Shown here one piece after another: positions 33,916-42,561 of a stretch of 64,000 bases of DNA. Position numbers and translations under genes: made by a program. The notes beneath the pieces are model-generated. The model was not told where the DNA came from and searched no databases. It saw only the letters and a program-made list of their open reading frames with translations. The stretch's first letter is position 1. Each line of letters starts with the position of its first letter. Source of the stretch: Chitinophaga sp. H8 (lineage in GTDB: Bacteria > Bacteroidota > Bacteroidia > Chitinophagales > Chitinophagaceae); NCBI RefSeq assembly GCF_040567655.1, contig NZ_JBEXAC010000003.1, positions 124,001 to 188,000 on the forward strand, read 5' to 3'.

Positions 33916-35751
33916 ATGCAGAAAGGAGCAATACGTGTACAAACTGAGAACATTTTCCCCATTATCAAAAAATTCCTTTATTCAGATCATGAAATCTTTA
34001 TCCGCGAGCTGGTAAGTAATGCGGTGGATGCTACCCAAAAGCTGAGAACATTGGCAAGTGTAGGCGAGTTTAAAGGAGAACTGGGAAATATTGACATTGA
34101 AGTAAAACTGGATAAGGAAAAAAAGACCCTGACAATTGCTGACCATGGTATTGGTATGACGGCAGAAGAGGTAGATAAGTATATTAACCAGGTAGCTTTT
34201 TCAGGTGCAGAAGAATTTCTGAAGAAATATAAAGGCCAGTCGGATGGTGCCAATATCATCGGACACTTTGGATTGGGTTTTTACTCTTCCTTTATGGTGA
34301 GTGATAAAGTAGAAATTTTCAGTAAATCCCATAAGGAAGGAGTACCTGCTGTACGCTGGGAGTGTGATGGCAGTCCTGAATACGAAATGGAAGCTACTGA
34401 AAAGGCAGAACGTGGTACAGATATCGTGATGCACGTAAATGCAGAAAGCGAAGAATTTCTGGACGAACACCGCATCCGTACCATCCTGGAAAAATTCTGT
34501 AAGTTTCTGCCGGTGCCTATCAAATTTGAAGGACAGCAGATTAACAATACCACCCCTGCGTGGACAAAGAAACCAAGTGAACTAACAACAGAAGACTATC
34601 AGAATTTTTATAAGGAATTATATCCTTTTGCAGAGGCGCCGCTGTTCTGGATTCACCTGAATGTAGATTATCCGTTTAACCTCACGGGTATTCTTTATTT
34701 CCCCAAAATTTCCAAAAGCTACGAAATACAAAAGGATAAGATCAACCTGTATTCCAACCAGGTATATGTAACAGATGAGGTAAAAGATATTGTACCGGAA
34801 TTTCTGATGCTGTTGCATGGGGTGATTGATAGCCCGGATATTCCACTGAATGTAAGCAGGAGCTATTTACAGGGTGATCCCAATGTGAAAAAGATCAATG
34901 CGCATATCACTAAAAAGGTAGCAGATAAGCTGGATGAAATGTTCCGTAATGACCGGAAAGGATTTGAAGAAAAATGGGAGTCTATTGGTTTGTTTGTGAA
35001 GTATGGTATGATGACGGACGACAAATTCCTGGAGAAAGCCAACAAATTCCTGTTACTGGAAGAAATTGGTGCGGACAAATTCCATACACTGGAAGAATAC
35101 CGTACAGAAGCGGCTGCTTTGCAAACCAATAAAGAGCAGAAGCTGGTAATATTGTATGCCACCAATCCGGTACAACAGGATAGTTATGTAAAGGCTGCGC
35201 GTAATAAAGGTTACAAGGTGGTGAAGATGGAAACCCTGGTGGATGCTGCCTTCATCAACAACATGGAAGCCAAATGGGAAAATGTACAGTTTACCCGGGT
35301 AGATGCGGATATTGCTGATAATCTGATTGACAAAGACGAAAAAGCAGAAAGTGTTTTAACACAGGAAGAAGAAGGTAAACTGAAAGATTTGTTTGGGCAG
35401 CAGATTGCACAGCCTAATATAAAAGTAGAATTAAAAGGATTGAGTGCAGATGCACAACCGGTGATTGTAACAAGGCCGGAGTTTATGCGCCGGATGAAAG
35501 ACATGGCAGCTGTTGGTGGTGGCGGTATGAACTGGTACGCCAATATGCCGGATGAAATAAATATGACCGTAAATGCCAATCATCATGTATATCAGCATAT
35601 TCTGAAAGAAGACAATGCAGATCTTCAGCAGAAGCTGGTAAAAAATTTAGCTGACCTGGCATTACTGTCTCAGAATTTATTAACCGGTGCTGATCTCACT
35701 GCCTTTGTAAACAGAAGTGTGGAATTGATGGGAGGAGAAAAGAGAAGTTAA
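33916..35751 (+). CDS. htpG: Molecular chaperone HtpG (Hsp90)
   Basis: A 611-aa cytoplasmic Hsp90-family ATPase chaperone. The N-terminal GHKL domain shows FIRELVSNAVDATQKLR (ATP-site Asn), DHGIGMT (Asp and Gly of the nucleotide lid) and GHFGLGFYSSFMV. Middle and C-terminal dimerisation domains follow with normal length. ATG 33916 (MQKGAIRVQTENIFP) matches the family start; the open frame extends 24 codons upstream without family likeness. No clear promoter was found on the plus strand, although the gap from rpsF is 538 nt. Confidence 0.96.
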   Translation: MQKGAIRVQTENIFPIIKKFLYSDHEIFIRELVSNAVDATQKLRTLASVGEFKGELGNIDIEVKLDKEKKTLTIADHGIGMTAEEVDKYINQVAFSGAEEFLKKYKGQSDGANIIGHFGLGFYSSFMVSDKVEIFSKSHKEGVPAVRWECDGSPEYEMEATEKAERGTDIVMHVNAESEEFLDEHRIRTILEKFCKFLPVPIKFEGQQINNTTPAWTKKPSELTTEDYQNFYKELYPFAEAPLFWIHLNVDYPFNLTGILYFPKISKSYEIQKDKINLYSNQVYVTDEVKDIVPEFLMLLHGVIDSPDIPLNVSRSYLQGDPNVKKINAHITKKVADKLDEMFRNDRKGFEEKWESIGLFVKYGMMTDDKFLEKANKFLLLEEIGADKFHTLEEYRTEAAALQTNKEQKLVILYATNPVQQDSYVKAARNKGYKVVKMETLVDAAFINNMEAKWENVQFTRVDADIADNLIDKDEKAESVLTQEEEGKLKDLFGQQIAQPNIKVELKGLSADAQPVIVTRPEFMRRMKDMAAVGGGGMNWYANMPDEINMTVNANHHVYQHILKEDNADLQQKLVKNLADLALLSQNLLTGADLTAFVNRSVELMGGEKRS

Positions 35752-35775
35752 GCATAAAAAATAAACGATTGCAAT

Positions 35776-35813
35776 AAAGCTCCCCGTTTTCCGTTTAGGA
35801 GGGGAGCTTTTTC
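35776..35813 (+). terminator. Rho-independent terminator after htpG
   Basis: A 10-bp stem (AAAGCTCCCC, 35776-35785; GGGGAGCTTT, 35801-35810) followed by TTTTT, 25 nt past the htpG stop. Confidence 0.88.
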
Positions 35814-35854
35814 TGTTTATAGATTGTTGGAGCGGCAGGCTATAAACAGAAAAA
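35808..35854. repeat. Second stem-loop downstream of htpG
   Basis: A perfect 15-nt inverted repeat (TTTTTCTGTTTATAG at 35808-35822, its complement at 35840-35854) whose left arm overlaps the T run of the htpG terminator, so the two structures may compete or stack. Confidence 0.7.
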
Positions 35855-35872
35855 TATTGAGAAACCTTTTTA

Positions 35873-35906
35873 CAAAGGCATGAAGTAAACCACTTCATGC
35901 CTTTTG
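35873..35906 (+). terminator. Third stem-loop, 17 nt before the esterase ATG
   Basis: CAAAGGCATGAAGT (35873-35886) pairs with ACTTCATGCCTTTTG (35892-35906, one bulge), 5-nt loop, then a T-rich tail. It looks like a plus-strand terminator sitting almost on the start codon of the next gene, so attenuation is possible. Confidence 0.6.
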
Positions 35907-35923
35907 TCATTTTAACCAGTTAT

Positions 35924-36727
35924 ATGAAAAAAAAAGCAATTAAAAATTTTGGCCATGTCTTGCTGCTCGGAGCACTAACAATGATGATGTCATGTGGAAA
36001 AGACAGCATTGCTCCCCAGCCATCACTGAACGTTGACAATGAAGCAGCTGCTGTTGCAGCAACGGGATTAGTTACCACTGCCTTTACTCCGCAGACAGTG
36101 GGTATTACTGTAAAAAAGATGGATAACCAGCGTGGAAACATCAGTCAGTATCTACTGTACATTCCTAACGGTTATAATGAAAAGAAAACCTATCGCTGGC
36201 CGGTGGTGATAGCTTTACATGGAATGGGCGAAACCGGTTCCAATATTAATGTAGTCAGGAATGTAGGATTACCTAAAGTAGTAGCAGGAAAACCTTTTGT
36301 TATGATTGCACCACAGTGCCTGCGTAACTGGTGGAACATCGCTACACTGGATGTATTGTACAGTGAGATCATCGCTAAATACAATGTAGATCCGAAGCGT
36401 GTGTATTTAACCGGGTTAAGCATGGGAGGATTTACTACCTGGGATTGGAGTATTCTCAGCCCACAGAAATTTGCAGCTATTGTACCTATCTGTGGTGGCA
36501 GCAATCCGAAGAATGTAGCCAGTATAAAAACTACGCCTGTATGGGCATTCCATAACGCAGATGATCCGACCGTAAGTGTTTGGAACACCCGTAATATGGT
36601 CAATGCATTGAAGGCTATTGGCGGCAATGTAAAGTATACCGAAAATCCTACGGGAGGACATAATGCCTGGGATAAGGCTTATGCCAATGCAGGATTATAT
36701 ACCTGGTTGTTAGCACAACATAAATAG
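35924..36727 (+). CDS. Esterase-type alpha/beta-hydrolase lipoprotein (copy 1)
   Basis: A 267-aa exported lipoprotein; lipobox MMSC puts the lipid Cys at residue 24. After a linker (25-56) comes a hydrolase domain of the PHB-depolymerase/feruloyl-esterase style: ALHGMGETG (oxyanion side), nucleophile elbow GLSMGG with Ser166, acid Asp213 or Asp214 (HNADDPTV) and His246 (GGHNAWD). It is a tandem paralogue of the next gene: same length, and no gaps from residue 57 on. ATG 35924 was preferred because the signal peptide starts there. Substrate unknown. Confidence 0.85.
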   Translation: MKKKAIKNFGHVLLLGALTMMMSCGKDSIAPQPSLNVDNEAAAVAATGLVTTAFTPQTVGITVKKMDNQRGNISQYLLYIPNGYNEKKTYRWPVVIALHGMGETGSNINVVRNVGLPKVVAGKPFVMIAPQCLRNWWNIATLDVLYSEIIAKYNVDPKRVYLTGLSMGGFTTWDWSILSPQKFAAIVPICGGSNPKNVASIKTTPVWAFHNADDPTVSVWNTRNMVNALKAIGGNVKYTENPTGGHNAWDKAYANAGLYTWLLAQHK

Positions 36728-36842
36728 CAGGTAAAAAAATGATCTACCGGCAGTTGCCGCTCCGGCTGCTGGTGGATTTCAGGAAACCATATCACCTGGA
36801 TACTGTATCCGGATGAAGTATTACTTCTTTAAAGCATTGTAT

Positions 36843-37646
36843 ATGAGAAAGACCATGATAGCATTTTTTAGTGCTGCACTATTGTTGGGAACACTGACTT
36901 TTATGTCCTGTTCCAAAGAAACCCCTAAAGAACTTCCTGTTCCGGTTGATCCGGGAAAACCAGTTGAACCGGGAAAACCAACGCCTAAGCCGGATGATGT
37001 ATTTCCGGCGCAGACAGTGGGTATTACCAACAAAAAAATGGATAATCAGCAGGGGAATATTACAGACTATGTATTGTACATTCCGGATGGTTATAATGAA
37101 AAGAAAAATTACCGCTGGCCGGTAGTGATTTCCCTGCATGGTGTAGGAGAAATTGGCAATGATGTGAATGTGGTAAAAAGAGTAGGATTGCCAAGGGTAG
37201 TAGCGGGGAAGGAATTTGTAATGGTAGCCCCTCAGTGTTTAAGGAACTGGTGGAATATTGCTACGTTGCAGATCTTATATAAAGAAATTCTGGCGAAATA
37301 TCATGTGGACAGCTCCAGGGTATATCTTACCGGATTAAGCATGGGAGGGATGACGACCTGGGATTGGAGTGTAGCATATCCTGATCAGTTTGCCGCAATA
37401 GTACCCATCAGCGGAATGGGAGATGTGAATAAAGCCTGCAATCTGAAGGCAGTACCTGTATGGGCATTCCATAATGCAGATGATCCTACGGTGGATGTAA
37501 AAGGTTCGCGCAATATGGTAGCCGCATTAAAAGCCTGTGGCGGAAACGTGCAGTATACGGAAAATGCTACCGGCGGACATAATGCCTGGGATAAGGCTTA
37601 TGCTAATCCCGCATTATATACCTGGATGTTGCAGCAGCATAAATAA
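36843..37646 (+). CDS. Esterase-type alpha/beta-hydrolase lipoprotein (copy 2)
   Basis: A 267-aa paralogue of the preceding gene, 115 nt downstream. Lipobox FMSC gives lipid Cys23. Its linker differs: a Pro/Gly/Lys repeat (DPGKPVEPGKPTPKPD) at about 36-51. The catalytic set is conserved at identical positions: Ser166 (GLSMGG), Asp213/214 (HNADDPTV), His246 (GGHNAWD). Large blocks (VAPQCLRNWWNIATL, YLTGLSMGG) are the same in both. The gene ends 1 nt before repeat locus 3. Confidence 0.85.
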   Translation: MRKTMIAFFSAALLLGTLTFMSCSKETPKELPVPVDPGKPVEPGKPTPKPDDVFPAQTVGITNKKMDNQQGNITDYVLYIPDGYNEKKNYRWPVVISLHGVGEIGNDVNVVKRVGLPRVVAGKEFVMVAPQCLRNWWNIATLQILYKEILAKYHVDSSRVYLTGLSMGGMTTWDWSVAYPDQFAAIVPISGMGDVNKACNLKAVPVWAFHNADDPTVDVKGSRNMVAALKACGGNVQYTENATGGHNAWDKAYANPALYTWMLQQHK

Positions 37647-37647
37647 A

Positions 37648-37813
37648 GAGCTATTAGCTGTTAGTCTTTAGCTGTTAGCTAAATGCAGCGAATGAGTTTA
37701 TGCTCAATACCCTTTTTAGAATAGCTAACAGCTGTTAACTAACACCTTCCATAATAACAAGGACTTCAACAAAACACAATCGCTAACAGCTAAAGGCTAA
37801 TAGCTAACAGCTC
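37648..37813. repeat. Repeat locus 3: inverted AGCT/TTAGC arms at the 3' end of recJ
   Basis: Left arm 37648-37679 and right arm 37782-37813 are reverse complements at 29 of 32 positions. The left arm is followed by AAATGCAGCGAATGA (37681-37695), which matches 23876-23890 at 14 of 15 positions. A third arm (CTAACAGCTGTTAACTAAC) lies at 37724-37742. The last 17 nt of the right arm are inside recJ. Confidence 0.85.
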
Positions 37814-39509
37814 TCCTGATGTCTATTACTTTCATTTGAAGATTGACAGTGCCATTCCATTCATTTTCATCCAGGGTAAACACCATATCAAAAGGTTGTT
37901 TATCACTGATAATTTGAAATTTATCAGCCATGTAAAAGCCGATACCTTGTAAGGAAGAGAAGTTACGGCCTTGTTTTACAGAAAACTTGATATGCTCTTC
38001 TTTTACCAGTTTGGAATAGCCGCTGTCTACTACATTTCTGATCAGGAAAACAGGGCGGAGATTATCTGGTCCTAATGGTTCGAACTGTTTCAGGATGTTA
38101 TAGAAAGCCGGTGTGATATCACTGGCATTAATTTCGGTATCAATGACAATTTCCGGGATTAATAATTCTGGGTTGATGGTAGTAGCTACTACCTGTTCAA
38201 ATTTTTCCTGGAAGGCCGGCACATTTTCTGGTTTCAGGGTCATGCCGGCAGCATAAAAATGTCCGCCATAGTTTTCCAGCAGGTCTTTACACTGATGAAT
38301 GGCCTCATATACATTAAAACCTGTCACGGAGCGGGCAGAACCGGCTACCTTATCATTTGATGTGGTGAGTATGATAGTGGGCCGGTAGTAGTATTTGTCT
38401 ATCAGGCGGGAAGCCACAATACCTACAACCCCTTTGTGCCAGTGCGACTGGAACAGGACGGTAGATTTACGGGCCGCCTGGGTAGCATCATTCTGAATGA
38501 GCGCGATAGCTTCCTGTGTAATGGTGTTATCTATTTCTTTCCGGTCAAAGTTGTCAGCGTGAAGAATATCAGCAATAGCTTTTGCTTTCTGGAGATCATT
38601 TTCAATGAACAGGTTGACTGCTTTACGAGCGTCATCCATTCTGCCGGCCGCATTTACACGGGGAGCGATTACAAATACCAGATTGGAAATAGTTAGTTTT
38701 TCTTTTAGTGAACTAAGTTCTATCAGCGCTTTAATACCTGGTAATGGATCTTCATTTACCTTTATTAGCCCATGAAAAGCCAGTATGCGGTTTTCACCGG
38801 TCATCGGCACAATATCCGCGGCAATACTGGTAGCCACCAGGTCCAGGTATTTATTGGCTTCGGAAGGAGGAAGGCCTAGTTTTTGAGCAAATGCGCTTAC
38901 CAGTTTATAGCCGATCCCGCATCCGCTTAATTCTTTGTAAGGATAAGGACAATCAGGTTGTTTGGGATTCAGAATGGCGACAGCAGGTGGTAAAATGGCA
39001 TCCGGCAAATGATGGTCGCATATAATAAAGTCTATACCTTGTTCCCGGGCATATGTAATATATTCTACGGATTTAATACCGCAGTCTAATGCGATGATGA
39101 GGCTAAATTCGTTATCCCGCGCATATTCGATCCCTTGCATGGAGATACCATATCCTTCCCGGTACCTGTGGGGGATATAGAACTCAATATTTTTATACAT
39201 GGTTTGCAGGAAGGAGTACACGGTAGCCACAGCGGTAGTACCATCAACATCATAATCGCCGTATACCAGTATTTTTTCCCTGCGGAAGAAAGCCTCTTCA
39301 ATACGGGAAATGGCTTTGTCCATGTCTTTCATCAGCCATGGATCGTGTAAATCGTTGAGCGTAGGGCGAAAAAAAAGCCGTGCAGCGTCATAGTTAGTAA
39401 CGCCGCGCTGTACCAGCAATCTGCATAACAACGGGTGTATGCGTAACGCCGATTGTAATAATTGCTCCTGTTTTGGTTGATGTCCTTTTACTGTCCAGCG
39501 TTTCTGCAT
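37797..39509 (-). CDS. recJ: Single-stranded-DNA-specific exonuclease RecJ
   Basis: A 570-aa 5'-3' single-strand exonuclease of the DHH family, acting in recombination and mismatch or base-excision repair. DHH motifs: GDYDVDGTTA (84-93) and CDHHLP (163-168); the DHHA1 domain carries GGHFYAAG further on. Length is normal. Its last four residues (AVSY) and stop come from repeat locus 3, so the C-terminus has probably been altered. It is 116 nt downstream of the prenyl synthase gene on the same strand. Confidence 0.95.
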   Translation of the reverse strand: MQKRWTVKGHQPKQEQLLQSALRIHPLLCRLLVQRGVTNYDAARLFFRPTLNDLHDPWLMKDMDKAISRIEEAFFRREKILVYGDYDVDGTTAVATVYSFLQTMYKNIEFYIPHRYREGYGISMQGIEYARDNEFSLIIALDCGIKSVEYITYAREQGIDFIICDHHLPDAILPPAVAILNPKQPDCPYPYKELSGCGIGYKLVSAFAQKLGLPPSEANKYLDLVATSIAADIVPMTGENRILAFHGLIKVNEDPLPGIKALIELSSLKEKLTISNLVFVIAPRVNAAGRMDDARKAVNLFIENDLQKAKAIADILHADNFDRKEIDNTITQEAIALIQNDATQAARKSTVLFQSHWHKGVVGIVASRLIDKYYYRPTIILTTSNDKVAGSARSVTGFNVYEAIHQCKDLLENYGGHFYAAGMTLKPENVPAFQEKFEQVVATTINPELLIPEIVIDTEINASDITPAFYNILKQFEPLGPDNLRPVFLIRNVVDSGYSKLVKEEHIKFSVKQGRNFSSLQGIGFYMADKFQIISDKQPFDMVFTLDENEWNGTVNLQMKVIDIRRAVSY

Positions 39510-39524
39510 TCATTGGTGGCTTAG

Positions 39525-39621
39525 GTGAAGGGTGAAAAAGCAAAGCAGTAATATATATAATAAAATGCTACCACCCTACTATCGGGCAAAAGTCCGATAG
39601 TAATCACTTTTCACTGCTCAC
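39525..39621. repeat. Degenerate inverted repeat around a hairpin
   Basis: A perfect 9-bp hairpin (TACTATCGG, 39577-39585; CCGATAGTA, 39594-39602) is flanked by GTGAAGGGTGAAAAAG (39525-39540) and its degenerate complement CACTTTTCACTGCTCAC (39605-39621). It lies between recJ and the prenyl synthase gene. The layout is like repeat loci 1 and 3, but the sequence differs. Confidence 0.5.
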
Positions 39622-39625
39622 TATT

Positions 39626-40591
39626 TTAAAAAGTCCGGTCTGTAGTAAATCGCACCAGCGATTCAAGACCCTTTCTGATTTCATTTTCCGGGAACTGGTT
39701 TAATATCGCCAGCGCCTCGTCCCGGTACTGGAACATTTTTTCCTGGGTGTAGCCAATTCCACCTGATGCTTTTACCATCCGGATTACTTCTGCTACTTTG
39801 TCTTTGTCTGTATTTTGGTTTTTGACTATATATATAATACGTCGGCGGTCTTCCGCAGTAGCGTGCTGTAAAGTATAGATCAGCGGAAGCGTTAATTTTT
39901 TCTCCCGGATGTCAATACCGGTAGGTTTACCTATTTTGTCAGCCCCATAGTCAAAGAGATCGTCCTTGATCTGGAAGGCAATCCCTACTTTTTCGCCAAA
40001 AAGGCGCATTTGTTCGGTAATATGTTCATCGGCACTGGAGCTCCAGGCACCGGCAGCGCAGGCAGATGCCAGCAGGGAGGCTGTTTTTCTGCGGATGATT
40101 TCAAAGTAAATATCTTCCTGTATGTTAAGTTTACGTGTTTTTTCGATCTGTAGCAGTTCGCCCTCGCTCATTTCCTTTACGGCTTCGGATAAAATCTGCA
40201 GGGTTTTGAAGTCGTGATTGTTCAGGGAGAGGAGTAATCCTTTAGATAACAGATAGTCTCCTACCAGTACGGCAATTTTATTTTTCCACAGTGCATTAAT
40301 AGAAAAAAGGCCTCTGCGCTCATAGGCATCATCTACCACATCGTCATGAACAAGGGTAGCCGTATGCAGTAATTCTACCAGAGCAGCCGCCCGGTAGGTA
40401 CCTTCCTGGATGTCCTTATTGAAGAGTTTGGCAGACAATAATACAAACATGGGTCTGATTTGCTTGCCTTTACGCTTTACAATATAATGCATTATACGGT
40501 CGAGCAATGGCACATGACTCTTGACGGAGTCTGCAAACTTATTTTCGAAATCCAGTAATTCCCTGCCGATCAGTTGTTTAATCTCGTCCAT
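39626..40591 (-). CDS. Polyprenyl (all-trans) diphosphate synthase
   Basis: A 321-aa cytoplasmic trans-prenyltransferase that extends allylic diphosphates with IPP, probably for menaquinone or ubiquinone side chains. The two Asp-rich motifs are HDDVVDDAYERRG (first DDxxD) and KDDLFDYGAD (second). It belongs to the IspB/octaprenyl-type group; product chain length is not evident by eye. It would supply the quinone used by complex I. Upstream lie 293 nt shared with the divergent ompA-type gene. Confidence 0.92.
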   Translation of the reverse strand: MDEIKQLIGRELLDFENKFADSVKSHVPLLDRIMHYIVKRKGKQIRPMFVLLSAKLFNKDIQEGTYRAAALVELLHTATLVHDDVVDDAYERRGLFSINALWKNKIAVLVGDYLLSKGLLLSLNNHDFKTLQILSEAVKEMSEGELLQIEKTRKLNIQEDIYFEIIRRKTASLLASACAAGAWSSSADEHITEQMRLFGEKVGIAFQIKDDLFDYGADKIGKPTGIDIREKKLTLPLIYTLQHATAEDRRRIIYIVKNQNTDKDKVAEVIRMVKASGGIGYTQEKMFQYRDEALAILNQFPENEIRKGLESLVRFTTDRTF

Positions 40592-40796
40592 ATAATAAAT
40601 AAAAAAAGGATTGCTAAGCTAGGTTTAAAATGCCACATTTTAACAATTTGGCCCTTAATTTGTATATGGTGTATAACATTCCTTTAACAGTAGAGTATAA
40701 CAATACTTTAACATGAGAGGAAACCCGGTAGATGAATGTAGTAATTATGCTTTCGTTTTGAGGCACTTATCAATGAAAATAATATTGCAAGAAAAA

Positions 40797-40827
40797 TTTG
40801 TATATTCATTTATGATTTTTACCTTTG
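40797..40827 (+). promoter_or_regulatory. Strong promoter of the OmpA-family gene
   Basis: TTTG at 40797-40800, a 19-nt spacer and TACCTTTG at 40820-40827 match the Bacteroidota promoter in both boxes and spacing. The leader is about 52 nt. Confidence 0.8.
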
Positions 40828-40884
40828 CTTGGTAAAAAACGGGTTATTAGTAAATTTTTAACAGTTTTTAAATAAAAAACAATT

Positions 40885-42432
40885 ATGGCAAGCAAAAAGT
40901 ACTTATTACTGGCAGGCGCTATGAGTTTACTAGCGGCGTCCTCTGGTTTTGCACAAGTTACGCCTTCTTCTTATGATGCCCTGGATTCATCTAAAGTTCC
41001 GGCTAAGAGAATGGCACAACAAAACAGCTTTGTGAATCACCAGTCTAATTTCCCTGCTAAACCAAGAAGCATGTGGGAACTCGGTTTTCACGGTGGTTTA
41101 CACCTGATCTCCGGTACTGTTAGTCCTACCCCAGGTTTTGGTGGTGGTATCTCCCTGAGAAAAGCTTTAGGGCATACTTTCTCCCTGAGAGCAGAATACA
41201 CTGGATCTTTTGACTATGGTCAGGATATCAAATTGAAACCATCTCAAAGAGGTGGTGGTGTTAATCCTTGGGCAGCAACAGCAGCTAAGAACAATGGTAT
41301 GATTGTTCCTAACTACAAAACTGCTACACACGCACTGTCTTTGGATGCGATTGTTTCTTTGAGCAATATCATGTTCTACAAGGCTGAGCCTAAAGTTAAC
41401 TGGTATGTATTAGCAGGTTACACCCTGGCTATGATCGATGTTGACGTAGATGCTTTGGGTGCAAATGGTCAGGGTTATGACTATTCCGGCATCAACTTTG
41501 GTGGCAAACGTAAAGACATCAAGGATGCATTGAAGAATCTGCAGGATAAGAAATATGAAAGCAATGCACCTTCTCAGGGCAACAGGATCGCAATCGGCCG
41601 TAAAGACGACAACCAACTGTTGCGTCATGCACTGGATTTAGGTACTGGTGTTGCCTTCAAAGTTTCTAACCGTTTTAATATCGGTATAGAAGAAAAGGTA
41701 ACAATGCCTTTTGATGCTTACCTGGATGGTTATGCTGGTCCTGGTGGATCTACAAAAGATTTCTTCTCTTACACTAGCGTAAGACTGAACTTCAACCTGG
41801 GTAACTCCAGCAAACGCGTTCAGCCTTTATGGTGGATCAACCCGCTGGAATATGCTTACAGCGAGCTGAGCTCTCCTCGTCACATGAAACTGCCTACTCC
41901 GGTACTGCCTGATGCTGATGGCGACGGTGTAACTGACCAGTTCGACCGCGAGCCTAACACACCAGCAGGTGCTCCTGTTGATGTTCATGGTGTAGCTAAA
42001 GATACTGACGGTGATGGTGTTCCTGACTACAAAGACAAACAACTGATCACGCCTACTTACTGCCAACCAGTTGATGCTGATGGCGTTGGTAAATGCCCAG
42101 ATCCAGAATGCTGCAAGAACGTTAAGCCTGCATGTGCAAGCCTGGTTCTGCCTAGCGTTTCCTTCAAAGGTAGCTCTACTAAAGTATCTAACGATATGGA
42201 AGCAGTACTGTCTAGCGTAGCTAACACACTGAGAAGCAATCCAGAATGTAATGTACTGGTTACCGGCCACGCTGGTGCTAAAGGCAAGAAAGGTGGTGTT
42301 GACCTGAGCAGCAGAAGAGTTGACGCTGTGATCGATTACCTGGCTGACAAGCAAGGTATTGACAGAGGTCGTTTCATCAAACAAAATACTCCTGGTGAGT
42401 CTGGTACTGTTGATTTAGCTCCTGCTAACTAA
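40885..42432 (+). CDS. OmpA-family outer-membrane protein with type 3 repeats
   Basis: A 515-aa secreted outer-membrane protein. Signal peptide (1-23, ending GFAQ), an N-terminal beta-barrel-like domain (about 55-310), an Asp-rich thrombospondin type-3-like stretch (DADGDGVTDQFD and DTDGDGVPDYKD, about 345-390, probably calcium-binding), a Cys-rich patch (CPDPECCKN) and a C-terminal OmpA domain (about 420-510) for peptidoglycan contact. Strong promoter and terminator, together with a regular codon pattern, suggest high expression. Confidence 0.9.
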   Translation: MASKKYLLLAGAMSLLAASSGFAQVTPSSYDALDSSKVPAKRMAQQNSFVNHQSNFPAKPRSMWELGFHGGLHLISGTVSPTPGFGGGISLRKALGHTFSLRAEYTGSFDYGQDIKLKPSQRGGGVNPWAATAAKNNGMIVPNYKTATHALSLDAIVSLSNIMFYKAEPKVNWYVLAGYTLAMIDVDVDALGANGQGYDYSGINFGGKRKDIKDALKNLQDKKYESNAPSQGNRIAIGRKDDNQLLRHALDLGTGVAFKVSNRFNIGIEEKVTMPFDAYLDGYAGPGGSTKDFFSYTSVRLNFNLGNSSKRVQPLWWINPLEYAYSELSSPRHMKLPTPVLPDADGDGVTDQFDREPNTPAGAPVDVHGVAKDTDGDGVPDYKDKQLITPTYCQPVDADGVGKCPDPECCKNVKPACASLVLPSVSFKGSSTKVSNDMEAVLSSVANTLRSNPECNVLVTGHAGAKGKKGGVDLSSRRVDAVIDYLADKQGIDRGRFIKQNTPGESGTVDLAPAN

Positions 42433-42462
42433 TTCAGTCCTCACTGGTAAATAGTTTTAAAA

Positions 42463-42495
42463 AATACCCTGGCAGATCTTGCCGGGGTATTTTTT
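42463..42495 (+). terminator. Rho-independent terminator of the OmpA-family gene
   Basis: A 12-bp stem (AATACCCTGGCA, 42463-42474; TGCCGGGGTATT, 42480-42491, one G-U pair) and a T run, 31 nt past the stop. Confidence 0.88.
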
Positions 42496-42527
42496 ATTAT
42501 AACAGGCAACATTTCAGATATTACCGC

Positions 42528-42535
42528 TAAATTTG
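42528..42535 (+). promoter_or_regulatory. Candidate -7 element upstream of kup
   Basis: TAAATTTG is an exact TAnnTTTG match 26 nt before the GTG start of kup. No TTTG at the right upstream distance. Confidence 0.5.
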
Positions 42536-42561
42536 AAGGCTCTTAACCAATTACTTATTAC

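Noticed and set aside
37648..37813. Repeat locus 3 considered as an insertion sequence
   Set aside because: Only about 166 nt long, with no ORF and no obvious target-site duplication; a non-coding repeat fits better.
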